Under the pieces are notes generated by a model, which was given only the letters and a program-made list of their open reading frames with translations, did not search any database and was not told the origin of the DNA. Shown here piece after piece: positions 42,889-51,058 of a DNA stretch of 64,000 nucleotides. The first letter of the stretch is position 1. Each line of letters begins with the position of its first letter. A program made the position numbers and the translations under genes. The stretch is from Brevibacterium sanguinis (GTDB lineage Bacteria > Actinomycetota > Actinomycetes > Actinomycetales > Brevibacteriaceae). The DNA is taken from positions 62,001 through 126,000 of the forward strand of contig NZ_QNSB01000005.1 in assembly GCF_003315415.1 (NCBI RefSeq), in the 5' to 3' direction.

Positions 42889-43613
42889 GATCCGATCAGG
42901 CGCCTGGTCACGTGGACGTCGGAACCGAGTCCGGCTAATGCCTCGGTGAGTGCATCGACTGCAGCGCCGAGGTCGTCATCAGTGGCGGGGGCGAGCGCAT
43001 CGAGGATGAAGAACGCAGTCCGAGTGTCATCGCTCAACCCGGTTCGGCGGCCTTGGCGCCAGTTCCAACGGCGGCAGGTCACACCGGTGTCATCACACCA
43101 GACGACCTCGCCGGAATCCGGATACTCGATCGTGGGCTCGCCGTTCGCTGTGGTGTCGAACGGCTCGGTGCCGGTGGCGCGGATCAGTCGTGGCGGACCC
43201 TGATACCGGTGGAAGTCCTCACCGCCGAAGGGAATCTGGTGGAGCACCGAGATCGCGTTGTAGACATCGGTGAGCGCGTTCACCCGCGGCAGACCCTTCT
43301 CGGATCGGCGGGTGAGGGCTTCGAGGCTGTTGCGGGTGCGCTGCGGCTTCGCCCCGAACCCGCGGTAAGCCTCACGCCACGCCGCGATGTGGGGCAGCTC
43401 CTCCACGGGGGACTCGGCGAGCAGGCCTCGCGCGTGGGCTTCGGCGGCCGCGATGAGCTCATCCACGGTTCGACCGCCCACCTCGGCGGTGAGGGACGGG
43501 GTGAGGCCGTCGATGACGAGGAGCATGGCCCGATAGTCCGGGCGCAGGTCGAACACTGCCGGTTCCACTGTGGCGGCGGCGAGGAACGCTTCGGTGGTCA
43601 TCGTGTCAGGCAT
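42885..43613 (-). CDS. free-standing B3/B4 domain protein (PheRS-beta editing-domain homologue)
   Basis: 242 residues, starting at ATG 43613, 8 bases inside the regulator gene (GGAG upstream); ATG 43601 is an alternative. The B3/B4 family core is seen in 'WREAYRGFGAKPQRTRNSLE', 'ALTRRSEKGLPRVNALTDVY', 'NAISVLHQIPFGGEDFHRY', and 'GEVVWCDDTGVTCRRWNWRQ'. In PheRS beta this domain hydrolyses mis-charged Tyr-tRNA(Phe). Free-standing copies are widespread but not characterised; they may edit tRNA or bind an amino acid. Between an XRE-cupin regulator and an amino acid exporter, a link to amino acid control is likely. Confidence 0.85.
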   Translation of the reverse strand: MPDTMTTEAFLAAATVEPAVFDLRPDYRAMLLVIDGLTPSLTAEVGGRTVDELIAAAEAHARGLLAESPVEELPHIAAWREAYRGFGAKPQRTRNSLEALTRRSEKGLPRVNALTDVYNAISVLHQIPFGGEDFHRYQGPPRLIRATGTEPFDTTANGEPTIEYPDSGEVVWCDDTGVTCRRWNWRQGRRTGLSDDTRTAFFILDALAPATDDDLGAAVDALTEALAGLGSDVHVTRRLIGS

Positions 43614-44220
43614 GGGGGAGCTCCGTTCTGTGAGCGGCTCCCGCTCTCGGCTCGAAGACCGTGAGCGAGAATCGAGTGCTGTCTCGAGTCGGGTTCGAGT
43701 ACGAGTGGGCGACATCGCCATGGAAGGACAGCGCATCACCGGCGTGGAGGTCGAAGCGGTCGTCGCCGACGGTCACGGTCGCCGCGCCGTCCTGGACGTG
43801 CAGGAGCTCACGTGTGCCGTCGCTGTGCGGTTCGCTCACATGCTGCTCGCCGGCGGCGAGCGTCCAATCCCACAGCTCGATGGCGTCGGTCGTGTCGGCG
43901 GACGCGACGAGCACGCCCTGCCCGCCCCGGTCTCCCGTCCACAGGGCCGCCCCCTCGCCGCGCCTGATGACTTTCGCCGCCCGTGGAGCCGGTGGTTCCA
44001 CCAGGGCGGGCAGACTGACGCCGAGCGCTTCCGACAGCCGCAGCAGAGTGCCCACGCTCGGGTTCACGGAGCCCTGTTCGACATTGACGAGCATGCGGCG
44101 GCTCACACCGGCGACCGCGGCAAGCTGGTCGAGTGTCCAGCTGCGGCCTTTTCGCTCCTGCTTCACTCGCGCTCCGATCGCACGCGCGAGCGTCTCTGCT
44201 TCGATATCCACATAGTGCAC
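43606..44220 (-). CDS. XRE-cupin transcriptional regulator
   Basis: 204 residues from GTG 44220. Residues ~10-70 are an XRE HTH ('RSWTLDQLAAVAGVSRRMLV', 'NVEQGSVNPSVGTLLRLSEA'). Residues ~110-185 form a cupin barrel ('ELLHVQDGAATVTVGDDRFD', 'LHAGDALSFHGDVAHSYSNP') with the His-rich G-D-x-x-x-F-x-x-D-x-x-H motif. Such regulators sense small molecules such as amino acids or amines. It is the first gene of the operon and probably controls it. The divergent neighbour is an MFS transporter 266 bases away. Confidence 0.92.
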   Translation of the reverse strand: MHYVDIEAETLARAIGARVKQERKGRSWTLDQLAAVAGVSRRMLVNVEQGSVNPSVGTLLRLSEALGVSLPALVEPPAPRAAKVIRRGEGAALWTGDRGGQGVLVASADTTDAIELWDWTLAAGEQHVSEPHSDGTRELLHVQDGAATVTVGDDRFDLHAGDALSFHGDVAHSYSNPTRDSTRFSLTVFEPRAGAAHRTELPHA

Positions 44221-44486
44221 GATACTGCATTACCTTGGCACTGACCATCGCTTCGGGGGGAGCAGCTGTGCCGACCTGAGAGATGCCGCCTGCCTGCTGA
44301 CTGTGATTTCATAGAGGTGTCTTGTCACGGTCGCCCGTGCTGACGGGAACACGAATTCCCCGGTCAGCGGTCCGATCGCGGCGGTCCGACCCTGCACACA
44401 GCAACCCTGTGCATCTACCGAGTGATTTGATCCAGGTCACCACGGCGGCACGAAACCCCGCGACAGCGGGTAGGAACTGGATTGAG

Positions 44487-45731
44487 ATGAACAGCACCAC
44501 AACCGTCACGTCGCCGTCGCTGCTCTCCGTCGTCGGGCGCAGCTATTTCCCCATCGCGTTCATGGCCCGCCTGCCCTACGCCATGGTCGTCATCGGGGTC
44601 CTCACCCTCGTCGTCGCCGGGCGCGGGTCGATGAGCCTCGGCGGCATCAACTCGGCCATGGTCGGTCTCGGCACCGCGCTCTTCGGCTCCTTCATCGGTG
44701 CCGCGGCCGACAGATGGGGACAGCGCCCCGTCCTCCTCGTCGTCGGGCTCCTCAACTGCCTGGCGCTCATCTTCATGGCCTGGGTGGTCTACTCGCCATT
44801 GTCCGACTGGGTCGTCCTCGCGGCGGCCTTCGCCATCGGCGCCACCGCCCCGCAGGTCGCGCCCATGTCGCGCTCGCGCCTCGTCGAGATCGTCATGTCG
44901 CGCCTGCCCGCGCAGCGCCGGCCGAAGGTCCTCAACGGGACGATGGCCTACGAGTCCGCGGCCGACGAGGTGGTCTTCGTCTTCGGGCCCTTCGTCGTCG
45001 GACTCCTCGCCACCGCCCTGCACCCGGTGGCCCCGATCATCGGCGCGGTCGTCATGACACTGGTCTTCGTGTCCTCCTTCGCCCTCCACCGCACGGGTCG
45101 CGTGCGACCCCACGCCGCCGCCGACACCCCGGTCCAGGCTCCTGCACGAGAGCTGTTCACCTTCGGGATCCTCGTCATCGTGCTCGGCGTCCTCGGCATC
45201 GGAATGGTCTTCGGCTCGACGCTGACCGCCCTGACCTCGCTGACGAACGACCTCAGGCATCCCGAGCAGGCGGGCCTGATCTACGGGATCATGGGCATCG
45301 GCTCGGCCGTCTTCGCGATCTCGGTGGCCTTCTTCTCACCCCGATTCGCGCTCTGGGCCCGGTGGCTGTGCTTCGCGCCGGTGCTGCTCGCCGGGGCCGT
45401 GACCATGTCGGTCGCCGCCGACATGATCATGGTCGTCATCGCCCTGCTGCTCATGGGCTGCGCAGTCGGTCCGACCCTGGTGACCCTGTTCAGCCTCGCC
45501 GCCGAACGCAGCCCGCAGGGCCGATCGGCGACGGTGATGTCGATGGTCGGTTCGGCGATCATCGTCGGTCAGTCGCTCGCCTCGGCGGTCAACGGGATCC
45601 TCGCCGAAGCTGCGGGGACGGCGACCGCGATGATGGTCCCGATGGCGGCGTCAGCGCTCGTCGTCCTCGCCGGTCTCCTCAATCTGCTCATCCGCGCCCG
45701 ACGCCGGAGAAGAGACCTGGTTCACACCTGA
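44487..45731 (+). CDS. major facilitator superfamily transporter
   Basis: 414 residues with about twelve hydrophobic segments. The MFS motif A between TM2 and TM3 reads 'GSFIGAAADRWGQRPVLLVV' (G-x-x-x-D-R-x-G-x-R). 'YESAADEVVFVFGPFVVGLL' marks TM5 with an acidic pair, and 'ERSPQGRSATVMSMVGSAII' the loop before TM11. No substrate can be named; drug or metabolite efflux is usual. ATG 44487 was chosen over an earlier in-frame start whose extension is not membrane-like. Confidence 0.88.
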   Translation: MNSTTTVTSPSLLSVVGRSYFPIAFMARLPYAMVVIGVLTLVVAGRGSMSLGGINSAMVGLGTALFGSFIGAAADRWGQRPVLLVVGLLNCLALIFMAWVVYSPLSDWVVLAAAFAIGATAPQVAPMSRSRLVEIVMSRLPAQRRPKVLNGTMAYESAADEVVFVFGPFVVGLLATALHPVAPIIGAVVMTLVFVSSFALHRTGRVRPHAAADTPVQAPARELFTFGILVIVLGVLGIGMVFGSTLTALTSLTNDLRHPEQAGLIYGIMGIGSAVFAISVAFFSPRFALWARWLCFAPVLLAGAVTMSVAADMIMVVIALLLMGCAVGPTLVTLFSLAAERSPQGRSATVMSMVGSAIIVGQSLASAVNGILAEAAGTATAMMVPMAASALVVLAGLLNLLIRARRRRRDLVHT

Positions 45732-45739
45732 TTTCCGCC

Positions 45740-45762
45740 GATTGGGACGGTCCGTCCCAATC
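45740..45762. terminator. hairpin after MFS gene
   Basis: Eleven-base perfect arms (45740-45750, 45752-45762) around a single base, 9 bases after the stop. It may instead be a palindromic operator for the peptide transporter gene downstream. Confidence 0.5.
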
Positions 45763-45869
45763 ATCCGGCCATGTGACGCCTGAGGTGTCCGGAGAGTAAT
45801 ATCACCGCTTGTCCATTGCGATGCGCACCGACGTTGGCGCGCCTCGCCCGGCACAACGGAAAGCACACT

Positions 45870-47342
45870 ATGTCAACGAGCACCTCGACAAGCACCGAGG
45901 CCGTGCGGAACGACACCCGGTTCTTCGGGCATCCCTTCCCTCTCCTGCAGCTGTTCAGCCTCGAACTGTGGGAGCGCTTCTCCTACTACGGGATGAACGG
46001 CATCCTCGCCATCTATCTGTACTTCCAGGTCTCCGAGGGCGGACTGGGCATGCCCCAGCCGACGGCGATCGGCATCGTCGGCGCCTATGGCGGCGCCGTC
46101 TTCCTCGCCACGATCCTCGGAGCGTGGATCGCCGACCGGGTCGTCGGCGCGGAGAAGGTCCTCTTCTACTCGGCGATGATCATCATGGCCGGCCACATCT
46201 GCCTCGCCCTCGTCCCCGGATACGCGGGCGTCGCCGGCGGCCTCATCCTCGTGGCGCTCGGCTCCGGCGGGCTCAAGGCCAACGCCTCCGCCCTCGTCGG
46301 TGAGCTCTATGAGGAGAAGGATCCGCGCAGGGACGCCGGCTTCACGATCTTCTACATGGGCGTCAACATCGGAGCCCTGCTCGGGCCGCTGATCACCGGA
46401 CTGCTCCAGAAGGAGATCGGATTCCACTTCGGCTTCGGCGCCGCCGCCGTCGGCATGGCACTGGGACTCATCATCTATGCGACCGCGAGGAAGTCCCTGC
46501 CGGAGGAGGCGCGGCACCCGGTCAACCCGCTGCCCGCGTCCAAGCTGGTGCTCTTCTTCGCCGCGATCGTGCTCGTCGTCGTGCTCGTCGTCATCGCCTG
46601 GATGACCGAGGTGGTCAACCCCGGCAACCTCGCCTGGTGGACCGCCGGAATCTCCGCCGGCGCCGCCGCCTGCTACTTCGTCGTCATGCTCACGAGCCCG
46701 CAGGCCGGGCCGGAGGAGCGCTCCCGGGTGCTCGCGTTCATCCCGTTCTTCGTCACCTCGGTGGTGTTCTGGTCGCTCTACCAGCAGGTCTTCGGCGTCA
46801 TGACCGCCTACTCGGACTCGCAGATGAACCGGATGATCTTCGGCTGGGAGATGCCGATCAACTGGATCCAGCTGATCCCCGCGCTGTTCGTCATCATCTT
46901 CGCCCCGATCTTCGCCACCATCTGGATGAAGCTGGGAACGCGGCAGATCTCGACTCCGGTCAAGGCGGGCCTGTCGCTCGTCATCATCGGCATCGCCTAC
47001 CTGCTGTTCCTGCCGTTCGCCACCGCCGGCGCCAACCAGACGCCGCTGCTGTGGGTCATGCTCATCATGATGCTCTTCGTGTGGGCCGAACTCCTCATCT
47101 CCCCGGTCGGCCTGTCGTTCTCGACGAAGGTCGCCCCGAAGGTGTTCCAGTCGCAGATGATCGCCGTGTTCTTCCTCTCCTCGGGTGTGGGCACCGCGCT
47201 CTCGGGTGTGCTCGGCGGCTACTACGACGCGGCCAACCAGGTGCCGTACTGGACGGCACTGGGCATCGCCTCGATCGTGCTCGGTCTGCTCGCCCTGACG
47301 CTGACGAAGCCGATGCTCAAGGCCCTGCGCGGAGTGCGCTGA
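45870..47342 (+). CDS. POT/PTR2-family proton-dependent oligopeptide transporter
   Basis: 490 residues from ATG 45870 (GGAAAG upstream). The N-terminal proton-coupling motif E-x-x-E-R is in 'FSLELWERFSYYGMNGILAI'. PTR2 signatures: 'GAYGGAVFLATILGAWIADR' and 'RDAGFTIFYMGVNIGALLGP' (F-Y-x-x-I-N-x-G-like). About fourteen hydrophobic segments; 'QQVFGVMTAYSDSQMNRMIF' is the conserved loop near TM7. It imports di- and tripeptides with H+. A Ser/Thr-rich N-terminal tail precedes TM1. Confidence 0.93.
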   Translation: MSTSTSTSTEAVRNDTRFFGHPFPLLQLFSLELWERFSYYGMNGILAIYLYFQVSEGGLGMPQPTAIGIVGAYGGAVFLATILGAWIADRVVGAEKVLFYSAMIIMAGHICLALVPGYAGVAGGLILVALGSGGLKANASALVGELYEEKDPRRDAGFTIFYMGVNIGALLGPLITGLLQKEIGFHFGFGAAAVGMALGLIIYATARKSLPEEARHPVNPLPASKLVLFFAAIVLVVVLVVIAWMTEVVNPGNLAWWTAGISAGAAACYFVVMLTSPQAGPEERSRVLAFIPFFVTSVVFWSLYQQVFGVMTAYSDSQMNRMIFGWEMPINWIQLIPALFVIIFAPIFATIWMKLGTRQISTPVKAGLSLVIIGIAYLLFLPFATAGANQTPLLWVMLIMMLFVWAELLISPVGLSFSTKVAPKVFQSQMIAVFFLSSGVGTALSGVLGGYYDAANQVPYWTALGIASIVLGLLALTLTKPMLKALRGVR

Positions 47343-47393
47343 GGCAGTCCGGCGGCTGTCGCCGGGTCGACGCGGCTGCCGTCAGAGCCCCTT

Positions 47394-47430
47394 CGCCCTG
47401 TCCACCGGAGACCGACCGGTGGGCAGGGCG
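47394..47430. terminator. bidirectional hairpin terminator between convergent genes
   Basis: Fifteen-base arms with one mismatch (47394-47408, 47416-47430) and a 7-base loop, between the peptide transporter and CPBP-like genes. Confidence 0.75.
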
Positions 47431-47454
47431 GAGTCGTCTGCGGGACGGGTCGCC

Positions 47455-48306
47455 TCAGAATCCGAGGAAGATCACGCGCAGCCACGGGTGATGGGCGGCG
47501 ACGATCGTGAGGAAGACGATGGCGTCGAAGAGCAGGTGGACGGTGATCGTGTACGGCAGCGACTTCGTCCGGGTGAAGACGAACGCCTGTATGAGCGCGA
47601 ACGGAATCGTCAGCAGCGGCCCGATCGAACGGTAGCCGAGCTCCCACAGGAAGGCGACGAAGATCATCGACGTGATGACGTTCGCGCTCCAGAAGGCGAA
47701 GTGCTTGCGCAGCAGGGCGAAGACCGTGCAGATGAAGAACAGCTCGTCCCAGATGCCCACGGCGTTGACGCCGAAGAACAGGCGCAGCACCTCGTGCCAC
47801 TCGGTCACCGGCGGCCAGTTGCGGTAGACCCCGGTGCCCATGAAGTACGGCGGCAGGATCAGCCAGGCGACGACGATGACGAAGACCAGCCACGACCATT
47901 CGAGCGGTGACCACTTCCGCCCCCGCCGGCGCGGGAACACGATCGTCCGGTCACCGAACCACTGCCGGGTGATCAGCCACGGACCGATGACGACGGCGGA
48001 GAGGACCGCGCCCATCCGGGCGATGTTCGTCCACGAGATGTCGGCCTCGACGGAGATCGACGAGATGAGCGCCAGGCAGGCGGCGATGACGGTGAGATCC
48101 CGGCCGAACTCACGGTCGACCCACCAGGCGAGAGCGATGGCAGCGATCATCGGAACGTAACCGAGACTTCGCCAGTCGGGAACCGAGGTGCCGACGCCGA
48201 AGATGAGCACGGCCGAAGCAGCCAGCAGCAGAGCGGCGGAGCCCGGCCACGAGACGACCGCGAAGCGCTGTCGCGTCTCGGTTCCGGGTGCGAGGTCCTT
48301 GTCCAC
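47455..48306 (-). CDS. CPBP/Abi-like membrane protein with altered glutamate motif
   Basis: 283 residues from GTG 48306, 6 bases after a TAAGGT -10 box. About eight hydrophobic segments. The CPBP (type II CAAX protease-like) pattern is present but shifted: motif 1 E-E-x-x-x-R appears as 'GIWDELFFICTVFALLRK' (Asp for the first Glu, no Arg at +3), motif 2 in 'MIFVAFLWELGYRSIGPL' lacks the usual His, and 'TVHLLFDAIVFL' carries the final His. Loss of metal ligands suggests it may not be an active protease. Family function here is unknown. Confidence 0.75.
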   Translation of the reverse strand: MDKDLAPGTETRQRFAVVSWPGSAALLLAASAVLIFGVGTSVPDWRSLGYVPMIAAIALAWWVDREFGRDLTVIAACLALISSISVEADISWTNIARMGAVLSAVVIGPWLITRQWFGDRTIVFPRRRGRKWSPLEWSWLVFVIVVAWLILPPYFMGTGVYRNWPPVTEWHEVLRLFFGVNAVGIWDELFFICTVFALLRKHFAFWSANVITSMIFVAFLWELGYRSIGPLLTIPFALIQAFVFTRTKSLPYTITVHLLFDAIVFLTIVAAHHPWLRVIFLGF

Positions 48307-48312
48307 GGTCTC

Positions 48313-48318
48313 ACCTTA
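48313..48318 (-). promoter_or_regulatory. -10 box of CPBP-like gene, leaderless
   Basis: On the minus strand TAAGGT ends 6 bases before GTG 48306. Confidence 0.4.
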
Positions 48319-48392
48319 GGCCACCGCCGTCTCCCATGGCGTTGCCCGCGGTCGGCGACCTCGTAGGATCGGACACTGAAGGAAGGAGCCCC

Positions 48393-49595
48393 GTGGAACC
48401 CGAAGACTATGACCGACTCCTCGCCGATCTGCGTCCCCGGCCGACGTCGGAGGTCGTGGGCCTCGAGGCGGCGCTGGGGAGACGCACGGCGCATGAGGTG
48501 AGGGCCCCGCAGTCCGTCCCGCGAGTGCCCACCTCGGCGATGGACGGCTTCGCCCTCGATGCGGCGGCGCTGGCAGCCGCGCGATCGGGCGGTGAGGTCA
48601 GCGTCGTCGGCGACATCGCGGCAGGACGGCCGTACGTGGTCCTCGAGCAGGGCACGGCGGTCCGGGTGATGACAGGCGCCCATGTGCCCTCCGGCGCCGA
48701 GGCGGTCGTCCCGGTCGAGTTCACCGACGCGCAGCCGGCCGGTGGGGTTCCGTCGACGATCCGGATCGCGGACCTTCCCGCCGACCTTCCGTCCGGCTGG
48801 AACATCCGGAGGGTCGGAGAGGACGTCGGCGCCGGGACCGTCGTCCTCGCACCCGGAGACCTCATCACGGATGCCGGGACCGGCCTGCTCGCGATGCTCG
48901 GCATCGCCGCCGTCGACGTCACCCGTCCGCTGCATGTCGGGCTCATCGTCACCGGTGACGAACTCGGCGCTCCCGACGCCGTCGTCGCCGACGCCTCGGC
49001 GCAGAGCCCGGCCGCACTCATCCTCAACTCGAACCTGCCGATGCTCGAGGCGGCGATCGCGAGTGCCGGCGCCAGCGCGCACACCCGCGTCTGCGGTGAC
49101 GACCCCGAGGCCTTCCTCCAGGTGCTCGAGGAGCTCAGCGCCGACACCGACCTCGTCATCACGACCGGGGGGATCAGCCAGGGCGCCTATGAGGTCGTGC
49201 GGTCGGCCCTCGAAGGAGCCCACTCGACGTTCGGCCGTGTGGCCATGAGACCCGGGGGACCGCAGGGCCACGGGCGCTACCGGGGAACGCCCCTCCTGCA
49301 CTTCCCCGGCACCCCCGCCGCCGCACACGTCTCCTTCCACCTCTTCGCCCGCACCCTCCTCGGGGCGGGACCGTTGGCGAACCGGTGGCGGAAGGCAGTG
49401 GCCGCCGGCGACGATCTCAGCGGTCACCCTCGAGGCGTCTCCCTGCGACCTGGAGTCTTCACCCCGAACGGTGAGGTCGAGGCGATGCCGCGCTCCCGAC
49501 TCCACGACTTCGCCCGTGCCGACGCCATCATCCGGGTGCCGAGAGCCCCGGCCGCGTTCCGTCCCGGCGATGTCGTCGACATCCTTCCCTGCTGA
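48393..49595 (+). CDS. moeA: molybdopterin molybdenumtransferase MoeA, first paralogue
   Basis: 400 residues from GTG 48393 with AGGAG upstream. MoeA inserts molybdate into adenylated molybdopterin. Seen are 'VPTSAMDGFALDAAALA', 'GTAVRVMTGAHVPSGAEAVV', the MoCF-binding block 'GLIVTGDELGAPDAVV' to 'DTDLVITTGGISQGAYEVV', and 'RVAMRPGGPQGHGRYRG'. The lysine of the usual M-K/R-P-G-K-P block is Gly, and the later P-G-N-P-V-S element is 'FPGTPAAAHVSFHLF', so this copy is the more divergent of two. It leads an operon-like run with moeZ. Confidence 0.9.
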   Translation: MEPEDYDRLLADLRPRPTSEVVGLEAALGRRTAHEVRAPQSVPRVPTSAMDGFALDAAALAAARSGGEVSVVGDIAAGRPYVVLEQGTAVRVMTGAHVPSGAEAVVPVEFTDAQPAGGVPSTIRIADLPADLPSGWNIRRVGEDVGAGTVVLAPGDLITDAGTGLLAMLGIAAVDVTRPLHVGLIVTGDELGAPDAVVADASAQSPAALILNSNLPMLEAAIASAGASAHTRVCGDDPEAFLQVLEELSADTDLVITTGGISQGAYEVVRSALEGAHSTFGRVAMRPGGPQGHGRYRGTPLLHFPGTPAAAHVSFHLFARTLLGAGPLANRWRKAVAAGDDLSGHPRGVSLRPGVFTPNGEVEAMPRSRLHDFARADAIIRVPRAPAAFRPGDVVDILPC

Positions 49596-49642
49596 GTCGA
49601 GGCCGCCCATGACCGGGCGGGCGGTCCTGCCGAGGAGCGATC

Positions 49643-49648
49643 TAGACT
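49643..49648 (+). promoter_or_regulatory. -10 box of moeZ, leaderless
   Basis: TAGACT ends 7 bases before ATG 49656. A GGGAGG follows but lies too close to the ATG to serve as a normal Shine-Dalgarno. Confidence 0.4.
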
Positions 49649-49655
49649 GGGAGGC

Positions 49656-50756
49656 ATGGCACCCCTGACCTCCGCCCAACGACAGCGCTATGCCCGCCAG
49701 ATCCGCCTCGACGGCTTCGGAGCTGCGGGCCAGGAGGCGCTGACGGACGCGCATGTCCTCGTCATCGGCGCCGGCGGCCTGGGGGCCCCTGTGCTCACCT
49801 ACCTCGCCGCCGCCGGAGTCGGCCGACTGAGCATCGTCGACCCCGACGTCGTCGAGCTGAGCAACCTCCACCGCCAGTTCATCCACTCCGAGACCGGCGT
49901 GGGCCGCCGCAAGGTCGACTCGGCGAGGGACCGACTCGCCGAGCTCAACTCCTCCATCGAGATCGTCACCCATCCGGTCCTGCTCACCGTCGACAACGCC
50001 CTCGACCTCGTCGGCGGAGCCGATGTCGTCGTCGACGGCAGTGACAACTTCGCCACCCGCTACCTCGCCAACGACGCCTGCGAGATCCTCGGGGTGCCGC
50101 TCGTCTGGGGCACGATCCTCGGCTTCGACGGCCAGGTCGCGGTCTTCGACGCCCGCCGCGGCGCGACCCTGCGCGACCTCTACCCGGTCGTTCCCGCACC
50201 GGGTTCGGTGCCCGACTGCGCCACTGCCGGAGTCATCGGCGCCCTGTGCGGCAGCATCGGGGCGGCGATGGCGATGGAGACGATCAAGCTCCTCGCGGGC
50301 ATCGGCACCCCGCTGCACGATGCCGTGTCGATCTACGACAGTCTCACCGCGACCTGGGAGACGGTGCCCGTCGGTCGGAATCCGCGGCGACCGGCGGTGG
50401 CGGACCTGCACAGCCACCTCGGCGACTACGGCGAAGGGGCGGGGGAGCAGGGAACGGCCGCATGCCCGACGAGCACGGACGAGACGCCCACCGTGACGTG
50501 GGCGCAGTTCCCCGGTGGGGTCGACCTCATCGACATCCGGGAGCCCGCGGAGGTGTCGGCCGGGATGGTCCCGGGTGCCGAGCACCTGCCGATGGACGAG
50601 CTGCTGGAGCATCCTGAGGCCATCGCCGGTCGCAGCGTCGCCCTCTACTGCCGATCCGGCGTCCGTTCGGCCCGCGCCTGTGCCGCCCTGCGCGCGCGGG
50701 GCTTCGACGTCAGCTCGGTGTCCGGGGGATACCTCGCCTACCTCTCCCGACTCTGA
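49656..50756 (+). CDS. moeZ: MoeZ-type E1-like adenylyltransferase/sulfurtransferase
   Basis: 366 residues. Residues 1-~250 are a ThiF/MoeB adenylyltransferase: 'HVLVIGAGGLGAPVLTYLAA', 'LSNLHRQFIHSETGVGRRK' and the catalytic Asp region 'VVVDGSDNFATRYLAND'. The C-terminal ~100 residues are a rhodanese domain with active Cys in 'VALYCRSGVRSARACAAL'. It adenylates the C-terminal Gly of MoaD (and similar carriers such as CysO) and transfers sulfur to it. Sulfur-charged MoaD then serves MoaE. Confidence 0.93.
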   Translation: MAPLTSAQRQRYARQIRLDGFGAAGQEALTDAHVLVIGAGGLGAPVLTYLAAAGVGRLSIVDPDVVELSNLHRQFIHSETGVGRRKVDSARDRLAELNSSIEIVTHPVLLTVDNALDLVGGADVVVDGSDNFATRYLANDACEILGVPLVWGTILGFDGQVAVFDARRGATLRDLYPVVPAPGSVPDCATAGVIGALCGSIGAAMAMETIKLLAGIGTPLHDAVSIYDSLTATWETVPVGRNPRRPAVADLHSHLGDYGEGAGEQGTAACPTSTDETPTVTWAQFPGGVDLIDIREPAEVSAGMVPGAEHLPMDELLEHPEAIAGRSVALYCRSGVRSARACAALRARGFDVSSVSGGYLAYLSRL

Positions 50757-50811
50757 GGTCTCGTCGGCTCAGCAGCCGGCGATTCCGCTCGGCCGGCGAC
50801 GACGACCAGGC

Positions 50812-51057
50812 TCAGCCGCCGGCGAAGGGCGGGAGGACGTCGATCGTGTCGCCCTCCGCGAGCGGATGATCACGGTCGGTCGCGGCGACGGAGTTGACGA
50901 GGAAGCTCGAGCGCGACAGGACGGTCGCCGCCTCGGGGCTGGCCGCCTCGGTGAGGGTGGAGACGACGTCGCCGAGGCTGCCGGCGGTGATCGACTGCTC
51001 CTTCGTCCCGAAGGCCTCGCGGGCGGCGGCGAAGAAGCGGACGCTGACCTGTGACAC
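50812..51057 (-). CDS. moaD: MoaD, molybdopterin synthase small subunit
   Basis: 81 residues with the ubiquitin-like pattern and C-terminal Gly-Gly ('DTIDVLPPFAGG') that becomes a thiocarboxylate. 'SVRFFAAAREAFGTKEQSI' is the family start. It donates sulfur to cyclic pyranopterin in the MoaE complex. It lies 1 base after moaA, in the same direction, so both are made together. Confidence 0.93.
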   Translation of the reverse strand: MSQVSVRFFAAAREAFGTKEQSITAGSLGDVVSTLTEAASPEAATVLSRSSFLVNSVAATDRDHPLAEGDTIDVLPPFAGG

Positions 51058-51058
51058 G

